Under the pieces are notes generated by a model. It saw nothing but the letters and a program-made list of their open reading frames with translations. It was not told the origin of the DNA and searched no databases. From Psychroflexus sp. (GTDB lineage: Bacteria; Bacteroidota; Bacteroidia; Flavobacteriales; Flavobacteriaceae): a stretch of 5,942 nt of DNA. The first letter of the stretch is position 1; the number at the start of each line of letters is the position of its first letter. Shown here one piece after another: positions 1 through 5,551 of this stretch. The stretch is taken from assembly GCA_003565575.1 (NCBI GenBank), contig PXBV01000178.1:1-5942 (forward strand), written 5' to 3'. The position numbers were made by a program, and so were the translations under genes.

Positions 1-2741
1 TCAAGAATATCTCCTTCTTGAATGTCGTTATAGTTTTTCAACTGCATACCACAATCATACCCTTTGGAAACTTCTTTTACATCGTCTTTGAAACGTTTTA
101 AAGAAGTTAATGTGCCTGTATGAATAACAATACCATCACGAATTAATCTAATTCCAGAGTTTCTGTAAATTTTTCCAGTTAAGACCATACAACCAGCGAT
201 AGTCCCAATTTTAGAAATCTTGAAGGTTTCTCTTATCTCGGCTGTACCTGTAATTTCTTCTCTAACTTCTGGAGATAGCATGCCTTCCATCGCATCTTTG
301 ATGTCATTGATCGCATCATAAATAATAGAATACATTCTGATGTCAATTTCCTCATTATCTGCTAAGGTTCTCGCATTTCCAGCTGGCCTTACATTAAATC
401 CTATAATAACAGCTTCAGAAGCAGAAGCTAGAAGAACATCACTTTCTGTAATGGCGCCTACACCTCTGTGTATGATGTTGACTTGAATTTCTTCCGTAGA
501 AAGTTTTTGTAAACTATCGGTTAAAGCCTCTACAGAGCCATCCACATCAGCTTTTAAGATGATATTTAACTCTTTAAAGTCGCCAAGAGCGATTCGCCTT
601 CCAATTTCGTCTAGTGTGATATGCTTTTGAGTTCTTACACTTTGCTCTCTCTGTAATTGATTCCTTTTAGAGGCTATATCTTTAGCTTCACGCTCATCCT
701 GCATAACTTGGAAGGTGTCTCCAGCTTGGGGAGCTCCGTCTAGTCCGAGTATAGAGACAGGCCTAGATGGGCCAGCTTCTTTTATTTTTTTACCACGTTC
801 ATCTTGCATGGCTTTTATTTTACCGCTAGTAGTACCAGCTAGAACGTAGTCTCCTATTTTTAGAGTTCCTGTTTGAACCAAAATAGTGGATACGTATCCT
901 CTTCCTTTATCTAAGAATGCTTCTACAACGCTTCCTTTGGCAAGACGGTCTGGGTTAGCTTTTAAGTCTAATAATTCTGCTTCAAGTAGAACTTTCTCCA
1001 ACAATTCAGCGACTCCAGTACCATGTTTAGCAGAAATTTCTTGTGATTGTATTTTACCACCCCAATCTTCGACCAGCAGATTCATGTTTGCTAAAGATTC
1101 CTTTACTCGTTCTACATTCGCTGTAGGTAAATCTACTTTGTTGATAGCGAAAACAATAGGTACACCCGCAGCTTGTGCATGAGATATAGCTTCTTTGGTT
1201 TGTGGCATTACATCATCATCTGCTGCAATAACGACAATAGCAATATCGGTAACTTGAGCACCTCTAGCCCTCATCGCTGTAAACGCTTCGTGTCCAGGTG
1301 TATCTAAGAACGATATGGTCTCTCCAGTTCCTATTTGTACACTGTAGGCGCCAATGTGTTGGGTGATACCACCAGATTCTCCAGCAATTACATTTTCTTC
1401 ACGAATGTAATCCAGTAAAGAAGTTTTACCGTGATCTACGTGTCCCATTACTGTAACGATAGGAGCTCTTGGGACTAGGTCTTCTGGATTATCTTCTATA
1501 ATTTTTGAAGTGTCCTCTACTTCCGCACTTACAAATTCTACTTCATAACCAAATTCTTCAGCAACAACACTTAAAGTTTCAGCATCTAGTCTTTGGTTCA
1601 TTGTAACCATCATTCCTAAAGACATACAAGCTGAAATGATTTTGGTGACAGGGACGTCCATCATGGTTGCAATCTCGTTGACACTCACAAATTCTGTAAC
1701 TTTTAAGACTTTGCTTTCCTTTTCTTGTTGGTCAAGATCATCTTGAGAACGTTGCTTGTGTTGGTCTCTTTTATCTCTTCTGTATTTAGCTCCTTTTTTA
1801 CCTGAAGATCTGCCTTGTAGTTTTTCTAAGGTTTCTCTTACTTGCTTTTGGACTTCTTCTGGAGTAGGTTCTTCTTTTTGTACAGGCTTAGCACCTTTTC
1901 TTGAAGATGGTTTTTGGGTACCTCGTTTTGCACCTTGTCTATTTCCACCAGTAGAAGTATTTGTTTTGGATATGCGCTTACGCTTTTTCCGTTTAGATGC
2001 AGCTTCCTTCTCTTTCTCCTTTTCTTTTTCTTTTTTAGTTGGAGTCTTTTTAAATTGATTTAAATCAATTTTTTCTCCAGTAAAGTTGGGTCCAGATAAT
2101 TTAGCATATTGAGTCTCGTGCTTTACCTCTTCTGGCGCTTTTTCTTCTTCTTTTTTGGCTTGAGGTTTTTCTGCTGGTTTTTTGTTTAAGTGTTCTTTAG
2201 AGGAGGTATTGGCTTTGGCTTGAGGCTTTTCAGCAGGTTTTTCTTGTTTTTTTGGAGAACCTTTTTTCTTTTTAAAATCGTCAAGTTCAATTTTTCCAAC
2301 TTGCTTTAAACCAGAAATTCTATGTTTTGACTCTTCTTTTTTGGGTTCAGACGCGGTTTTTTTAGAAGCTTCAGCTTCAGCTTCTGCTTGCGCTTTAGCT
2401 TTTTCTTCTTCCTGAGCTTTAGCTTCTGCAATTTTTTTCTCTTCTGCCTCTCGCTCTTTTCTGGCTTCTTCTTTTTTCTTCTCCAGTTCCTGTTCTCTTG
2501 CAAGACGCAATTCTTCTTTCTCCTTTTTTCGTTCTTCACTCACTTCTTTTGAAGCTACCTTTTTGCTTTTATCAGTTTCAAATTTATCTGATAAAACCTC
2601 GTAAATTTCTGCAGAAATTTTTGTGGTAGGTCTTGCATCAATCTCGTACCCTTGAGAATTCAAGTATTCCACAGCTCTATCTAATGAAATATTAAATTCT
2701 CTAAGAACTTTATTTAATCTTGTTTGTTTTAATTCAGCCAT
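1..2741 (-). CDS. infB: Translation initiation factor IF-2 (3' end cut by the window edge)
   Basis: GTPase that places fMet-tRNA on the 30S subunit and promotes 50S joining; cytosolic. The frame is open for 913 codons from the ATG at 2741 and runs off the left edge; the last residues read NDIQEGDIL, which in IF-2 lies shortly before the C-terminus, so probably only some 10-20 residues are missing. Domains seen: IF2_N-like helical domain at residues 1-55 (MAELKQTRLNKVLREFNISL); a charged, low-complexity Lys/Glu/Ala linker at about 65-340; a second IF2_N-like domain at about 345-404; G domain from about 427 with G1 GHVDHGKT (433-440), GGITQHIG (457-464), G3 DTPGH (480-484), G4 NKVD (534-537) and G5 SAK (570-572); domain II around GRGYVS (613-618); domain III around DGSVEAL (from 734); then the C-terminal fMet-tRNA-binding domain. 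All GTPase motifs are intact. Start choice: an AGAGG Shine-Dalgarno lies 6 nt upstream and the N-terminus fits the family. There is no internal Met before about residue 360, so ATG-initiated short isoforms are not evident. Last gene visible of the rimP-nusA-infB operon. Confidence 0.98.
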   Translation of the reverse strand, partial: MAELKQTRLNKVLREFNISLDRAVEYLNSQGYEIDARPTTKISAEIYEVLSDKFETDKSKKVASKEVSEERKKEKEELRLAREQELEKKKEEARKEREAEEKKIAEAKAQEEEKAKAQAEAEAEASKKTASEPKKEESKHRISGLKQVGKIELDDFKKKKGSPKKQEKPAEKPQAKANTSSKEHLNKKPAEKPQAKKEEEKAPEEVKHETQYAKLSGPNFTGEKIDLNQFKKTPTKKEKEKEKEKEAASKRKKRKRISKTNTSTGGNRQGAKRGTQKPSSRKGAKPVQKEEPTPEEVQKQVRETLEKLQGRSSGKKGAKYRRDKRDQHKQRSQDDLDQQEKESKVLKVTEFVSVNEIATMMDVPVTKIISACMSLGMMVTMNQRLDAETLSVVAEEFGYEVEFVSAEVEDTSKIIEDNPEDLVPRAPIVTVMGHVDHGKTSLLDYIREENVIAGESGGITQHIGAYSVQIGTGETISFLDTPGHEAFTAMRARGAQVTDIAIVVIAADDDVMPQTKEAISHAQAAGVPIVFAINKVDLPTANVERVKESLANMNLLVEDWGGKIQSQEISAKHGTGVAELLEKVLLEAELLDLKANPDRLAKGSVVEAFLDKGRGYVSTILVQTGTLKIGDYVLAGTTSGKIKAMQDERGKKIKEAGPSRPVSILGLDGAPQAGDTFQVMQDEREAKDIASKRNQLQREQSVRTQKHITLDEIGRRIALGDFKELNIILKADVDGSVEALTDSLQKLSTEEIQVNIIHRGVGAITESDVLLASASEAVIIGFNVRPAGNARTLADNEEIDIRMYSIIYDAINDIKDAMEGMLSPEVREEITGTAEIRETFKISKIGTIAGCMVLTGKIYRNSGIRLIRDGIVIHTGTLTSLKRFKDDVKEVSKGYDCGMQLKNYNDIQEGDIL
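2154..2240 (-). repeat. Two-copy direct repeat within the infB linker (60-bp period)
   Basis: Inside the low-complexity linker of IF-2, the peptide KPAEKPQAK occurs at residues 168-176 and again at 188-196, exactly 20 residues (60 bp) apart. At DNA level the copies differ at a few mostly synonymous positions, so this looks like an old in-frame duplication rather than a recent slippage event. The residues between the copies are not conserved. It does not break the reading frame. Confidence 0.6.
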
Positions 2742-2747
2742 AAATTG

Positions 2748-2752
2748 CCTCT
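2748..2752 (-). promoter_or_regulatory. Shine-Dalgarno of infB
   Basis: On the minus strand AGAGG lies 6 nt before the infB ATG, in an otherwise A/T-rich gap. This fixes the infB start at 2741. It stands out because the other visible starts here (rimP, nusA, the USP gene) have no comparable purine-rich site, as is usual in Bacteroidota. A second similar stretch, AAAGAGG, lies further upstream (2760-2766), too far away to serve this ATG. Confidence 0.6.
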
Positions 2753-2776
2753 AATATTACCTCTTTTATAATGTTA

Positions 2777-2808
2777 CAAAGATGAGTTTAAAAAATTTAT
2801 TCTTCAAA
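2777..2808 (-). promoter_or_regulatory. Possible internal promoter for infB
   Basis: Reading the minus strand, TTTG (2808-2805, overlapping the last codons of nusA) is followed after 20 nt by CATCTTTG (2784-2777). The Flavobacterium-type sigma-A consensus is TTG, a spacer of about 17-23 nt, then TAnnTTTG; the match has one mismatch, C for the first T of the -7 element. It is in the right place to give infB transcription independent of rimP-nusA. In AT-rich DNA such matches also arise by chance, so this is tentative. Confidence 0.3.
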
Positions 2809-4032
2809 CTCTTCTTTTAAAATTTTAATCACGCTCAAAACTGTCTCTTCTTCTAAGTCAGTTCTTCTCACGAGATCACTTACTTCTAGTTCTAATATGC
2901 TTTTTGCTGTATCTAGACCTATTCTACTAAATTCTTTGATCACCCAATCTTCTATCTCGTCTTTAAATTCTGCAAGTTCTACATCCTCTTCTTCAATACC
3001 ATCTCTAAAGACCTCTATATTGTAGCCTGTTAGCTGTCCGGCAAGACGGATGTTGTGTCCTCCACGACCAATAGCTTTTGAAACTTCTTCTGGCTTCAAA
3101 GTGACTTCAGCATATTTTTTTTCTTCGTTAAGTTTTATATTAACTATTTTAGCTGGACTGAGTGCTCTTTGGATGTAGAGTTGTGGGTTGTTTGTGAAGT
3201 TAATCACATCTATATTTTCATTTCCAAGCTCTCTTACTATGCCATGAATACGTGAGCCTTTCATACCTACGCAAGCACCTACAGGGTCAATTCTATCATC
3301 ATAAGTATCCACTGCTACTTTTGCCTTTTCACCTGGGATTCTTACCGCATTTTTAACTGTAATCAACCCATCAAAAACTTCAGGAATTTCTTGTTCAAAG
3401 AGTTTTTCAAGGAATGCAGGTGAAGTTCTAGATAAAATAATGATTGGCTTATTGCCTTTAAGCTCAACTTTTTCAATGACGCCTCTCACACTATCCCCTT
3501 TTCTGTAAAAATCTGCTGGAATCTGATGATCTTTAGGTATGATGAGTTCATTCCCGTCGTCATCTAATAGTATCACTACATTGTGTCTAATGTGGTGTAC
3601 TTCTGCAGTGTATATTTCTCCTATTAGATCATGAAAATACTTAAAAGTATTCGTGCTGTCATGTTCATGTATTTTGGAAATCAGATTTTGTCTTAAGGCC
3701 AAGATAGCTCTACGTCCAAGCTGAAAAAGCTTTACTTCTTCAGAAACATCTTCCCCTACTTCAAAGTCGGGCTCAATTTTTCTGGCGTCAGAAAGAGAAA
3801 TCTCTGCGTTTTCATCTTCTACTTCTCCATCATTGACAACAATTCTATTTCTCCAGATTTCTAAATCTCCTTTGTCTGGATTAATGATAATATCAAAGTT
3901 ATCATCCTGTCCAAACTTCTTTTTGAGTGCATTTCTAAAAACATCTTCTAAGATAGCCATCAAAGTGACACGATCTATGAGTTTATCATCTTTAAATTCT
4001 GAGAATGAGTTGATCAAATCGATATTTTCCAT
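2797..4032 (-). CDS. nusA: Transcription termination/antitermination factor NusA
   Basis: RNA polymerase-associated factor that modulates pausing, intrinsic and Rho-dependent termination and rRNA antitermination. The 411-residue protein shows the family order: N-terminal RNAP-binding domain (about 1-130), S1 RNA-binding domain (about 135-203, from IGEIYTAEVHHIRHN to IIILSRTSP), KH1 with a GMKG loop (256-259) in GACVGMKGSRIHGIVRELG, and KH2 with a GRGG loop (322-325) in AIGRGGHNIRLAGQLTG. After KH2 there is a short acidic segment and one small helical, HhH-like domain (about 365-411, from SRIGLDTAKSILELEV). E. coli NusA (495 residues) carries two acidic-repeat domains here; this one has room for only one, as is usual for short NusA proteins outside proteobacteria. 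The ATG at 4032 is 7 bp after the rimP stop, so the two genes are surely co-transcribed. No strong Shine-Dalgarno is seen; AAAGA in the upstream gap is the best candidate. infB follows 55 bp downstream. Confidence 0.98.
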   Translation of the reverse strand: MENIDLINSFSEFKDDKLIDRVTLMAILEDVFRNALKKKFGQDDNFDIIINPDKGDLEIWRNRIVVNDGEVEDENAEISLSDARKIEPDFEVGEDVSEEVKLFQLGRRAILALRQNLISKIHEHDSTNTFKYFHDLIGEIYTAEVHHIRHNVVILLDDDGNELIIPKDHQIPADFYRKGDSVRGVIEKVELKGNKPIIILSRTSPAFLEKLFEQEIPEVFDGLITVKNAVRIPGEKAKVAVDTYDDRIDPVGACVGMKGSRIHGIVRELGNENIDVINFTNNPQLYIQRALSPAKIVNIKLNEEKKYAEVTLKPEEVSKAIGRGGHNIRLAGQLTGYNIEVFRDGIEEEDVELAEFKDEIEDWVIKEFSRIGLDTAKSILELEVSDLVRRTDLEEETVLSVIKILKEEFEE

Positions 4033-4039
4033 AATATCT

Positions 4040-4513
4040 TTACTTGTTAAAATTTATTATAACTTGTGCTTTCTCAATGTGTTCGAAAGCTATTTTTTCT
4101 TCTTTTTCTACTTTATGTTTGCCTTTTCCAACCGGTTTTGGCTCTCTAGCCGTCCACTTGAGATGAATAGTATTATCATCAACATTTATGAGATCTGCTT
4201 CTATTTTTTTATCAACAGTGATAACCGATAACTTTCTGCCTACATTTTTCTTGTATTGCCTTGGGTATAATAGCGGTTCTGTAGCTCCACACGACGCCAC
4301 TTCTAGTGAGAAATCTTCAAGCTCTCTGTCCAAATTATGCTCTATTGCTCTGCTAATAGAGACACAGTCTGAGATGGATAAATCTCTATCTCCATCTATA
4401 ATAACTTTAATATTATTGTTCCCTGTAATTTGTAAATCAATAAGAAATAGACTTTTATCTTCTTGAAGCCCCTCTGTTACTAAGGCCATAATTTGCTTTT
4501 TCTCTAAAGCCAT
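4040..4513 (-). CDS. rimP: Ribosome maturation factor RimP
   Basis: Assembly factor of the 30S subunit (formerly YhbC/P15a), which in E. coli acts early in 30S maturation around S12. The 157-residue protein has the expected two-part layout. The N-terminal alpha/beta domain (about 1-82) includes IKVIIDGDRDLSISDCVSIS (35-54) and the family signature region LEVASCG...PL (70-81), which corresponds to the LEVSSPG...RPL motif of many RimP proteins. The C-terminal SH3/Sm-like beta domain (about 85-157) starts at the conserved RQYKKNVGRKL. The ending (EKAQVIINFNK) is normal for short Bacteroidota RimP. It is the first gene of the rimP-nusA-infB operon, as in many bacteria. The start at 4513 is the only ATG giving the full N-terminal helix; it has no Shine-Dalgarno and follows a leader of roughly 50 nt containing a strong hairpin (4530-4551). 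The signature differs from the proteobacterial form (Ala-Ser-Cys-Gly for Ser-Ser-Pro-Gly), which I take as lineage variation. Confidence 0.95.
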   Translation of the reverse strand: MALEKKQIMALVTEGLQEDKSLFLIDLQITGNNNIKVIIDGDRDLSISDCVSISRAIEHNLDRELEDFSLEVASCGATEPLLYPRQYKKNVGRKLSVITVDKKIEADLINVDDNTIHLKWTAREPKPVGKGKHKVEKEEKIAFEHIEKAQVIINFNK

Positions 4514-4524
4514 TCTATACTTAT

Positions 4525-4551
4525 AAAAAGAGGGGACTTATTTGTCCCCTC
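4525..4551 (-). terminator. Terminator-like hairpin in the rimP leader (possible attenuator)
   Basis: On the minus strand a perfect 8-bp stem GAGGGGAC/GTCCCCTC with a 6-nt loop (AAATAA) is followed at once by TTTTT and then TATAAG. The T run ends 11 nt before the rimP ATG. The plus strand has no T run after the stem, so the structure is directional for the rimP operon. It is the most GC-rich patch of this intergenic region. Because it lies downstream of the -7 element at 4567-4574, it would be in the operon's 5' leader. That position suggests attenuation, transcript stabilisation or translational control rather than the end of another gene; no other minus-strand gene ends nearby. The structure is seen directly; its role is inferred. 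Confidence 0.55.
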
Positions 4552-4566
4552 ATATTCAAAACTTTG

Positions 4567-4600
4567 CAAATATAATAATAATTTATCAGTTAAAAAAGAG
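4567..4600 (-). promoter_or_regulatory. Probable promoter of rimP-nusA-infB
   Basis: On the minus strand TATATTTG (4574-4567) matches the Bacteroidota -7 element TAnnTTTG exactly. The expected -33 TTG is missing; at the right distance there is only a T run (around 4592-4598). Transcription would start near 4560, giving a leader of about 50 nt that contains the 4530-4551 hairpin. Position directly upstream of the first operon gene supports the call. Confidence 0.5.
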
Positions 4601-4621
4601 ACTGTTTTTTATTATTTCACG

Positions 4622-4629
4622 TATATTTA
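4622..4629 (+). promoter_or_regulatory. Weak candidate -7 element for the USP gene
   Basis: TATATTTA differs from TAnnTTTG only in the last base and lies 24 nt before the USP start codon. No TTG is present at the expected -33 distance. The divergent gap must hold a plus-strand promoter for this gene and this is the best match I find, but it is weak. Confidence 0.2.
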
Positions 4630-4653
4630 AATACCTTTTAATCTAAATCTATT

Positions 4654-5490
4654 ATGAAACGCATTCTTGTTCCTACAGACTTTTCAACACAAGCGGATAA
4701 TGCTTTGAAAGTAGCAGCTCAAATAGCACAAAATTATGAAGCTGAAATCTATTTACTTCATCTACTTGATCTTCCTTTAAAGCTTATAGATCCTATAAAT
4801 GAAGGAGTTGGTGGAGACCTTCCGGAATCTTTATTTTTCATGAAACTAGCTCATAAAGAGTTTGCAGAAACCTTTAAGCGGTTGAGCTACTACCTAGAAG
4901 GGATTAAAGTTCATGAAACCGTTGAGTTTAATCAAGCTTTTGATGGAATTATGGAAATTTCTGATAAATATAAATGTGACCTTATTGTGATGGGATCTAG
5001 TGGCTCTGATGGCTTGGAAGAAATTCTTGTGGGTTCCAATACTGAAAAAGTGGTGAGACACTCAAAAATCCCCGTTTTAGTGATTAAAAGTGAAATTTCT
5101 ATTTTCAAAATTAATTATTTCGTTTTTGTGTCTAACCTTACTTCAAAAAATAAAAAGGCTTTTGAAGAAGCTCTAAAGTTTGCAAAACTTTTTGAAGTGG
5201 ATTTGCAACTTGCCTACATCAACACACCACATAAATTTAAAACTACAGCTGAGGTGGATGCCTTGCTTGCTGATTTTACTAGTGGATTAGATTTTGACTC
5301 CTCTCATTTTCATGTTTATAACGATGTAACTGTGGAGCGCGGAATACGTCACTTTTCTTCAAAAGTAAATGCCGATTTAATTGGAATTGGAACGCATGCT
5401 AGAAAAGGTATAGCCCATTTCATAAGTGGCAGTTTAGCAGATGACCTGGTGAATCATATTAAAAAACCAATTATTACTTTTAAAATTTAA
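4654..5490 (+). CDS. Universal stress protein with two tandem UspA domains
   Basis: A 278-residue cytosolic protein made of two UspA-type alpha/beta nucleotide-binding domains. Domain 1 (about 1-146) begins MKRILVPTDFS, the classic first strand with Asp9, and has a complete ATP-binding pattern G-2x-G-9x-G-S: Gly114, Gly117, Gly127-Ser128, followed by EKVVRHSKIPVLVIK. Domain 2 (about 150-278) is less regular at its start (INYFVFVSNLTS, no PTDF). It ends with GIGTHARKGIAHFISGS, where Gly246 and Gly259-Ser260 are kept but the middle Gly is Ala249. Tandem USPs of about 270-300 residues are common in Bacteroidota and are generally linked to stress, starvation or energy limitation; the specific role here cannot be told. 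An in-frame TAA at 4639-4641 and the motif at residue 3 fix the start at 4654; no Shine-Dalgarno is seen. It is divergent from rimP and convergent with a second USP gene 57 bp beyond its stop. No transmembrane segment or signal peptide is visible. Confidence 0.93.
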   Translation: MKRILVPTDFSTQADNALKVAAQIAQNYEAEIYLLHLLDLPLKLIDPINEGVGGDLPESLFFMKLAHKEFAETFKRLSYYLEGIKVHETVEFNQAFDGIMEISDKYKCDLIVMGSSGSDGLEEILVGSNTEKVVRHSKIPVLVIKSEISIFKINYFVFVSNLTSKNKKAFEEALKFAKLFEVDLQLAYINTPHKFKTTAEVDALLADFTSGLDFDSSHFHVYNDVTVERGIRHFSSKVNADLIGIGTHARKGIAHFISGSLADDLVNHIKKPIITFKI

Positions 5491-5514
5491 TGGCTTCGCT
5501 TTTTGTATTTTCTG

Positions 5515-5551
5515 AAAAAATTAAGTAAAATTTTATATTTTTAATACTTAA
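5515..5551. terminator. AT-rich inverted repeat between convergent USP genes, candidate terminator
   Basis: TTAAGTA (5521-5527) and TACTTAA (5545-5551) are perfect inverted arms around a 17-nt A/T-only spacer. On the minus strand the second arm is followed directly by six T's (5520-5515); on the plus strand a five-T run follows a few bases after the structure (5555-5559). The right arm overlaps the stop codon of the minus-strand gene. It could serve both convergent genes, but the stem has a single G-C pair and the spacer is long, so it is a weak candidate. Confidence 0.3.

Noticed and set aside
886..1182. 98-codon open frame on the plus strand
   Set aside because: It lies antisense to the G domain and domain II of infB, has a low-complexity Ser/Thr-rich product with no recognisable domain, and no start signal.
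1756..2058. 100-codon open frame on the plus strand, Phe/Ser/Leu-rich and at first glance membrane-like
   Set aside because: It is the reverse complement of the Lys/Glu codons of the IF-2 linker, which automatically gives Phe, Ser and Leu. Not a membrane protein.
2052..2071. Perfect 20-bp A/T-rich palindrome inside infB
   Set aside because: It encodes KIDLNQF within the repeated linker motif and can be explained by codon choice in AT-rich DNA. An operator in the middle of a coding linker is unlikely without further copies, and none was seen in the window.
2306..2539. 77-codon minus-strand frame, almost all Lys/Arg/Leu
   Set aside because: It is an alternative frame of the A-rich infB linker on the same strand; its composition is an artefact of GAA/AAA-rich DNA.
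3833..4231. 132-codon plus-strand frame spanning the nusA-rimP junction
   Set aside because: It is antisense to two well-supported genes; the hydrophobic content follows from the complementary strand.
4188..4466. 92-codon plus-strand frame
   Set aside because: It is antisense to rimP and has no family resemblance.
4586..4605. Small inverted repeat CAGT...ACTG in the divergent intergenic region
   Set aside because: Only 4 bp per arm around an A-rich spacer; expected by chance.
5491..5514. Possible hairpin right after the USP stop codon (GGCTTCGC followed by five T's)
   Set aside because: The T run looks terminator-like, but no stem longer than two or three pairs can be formed.
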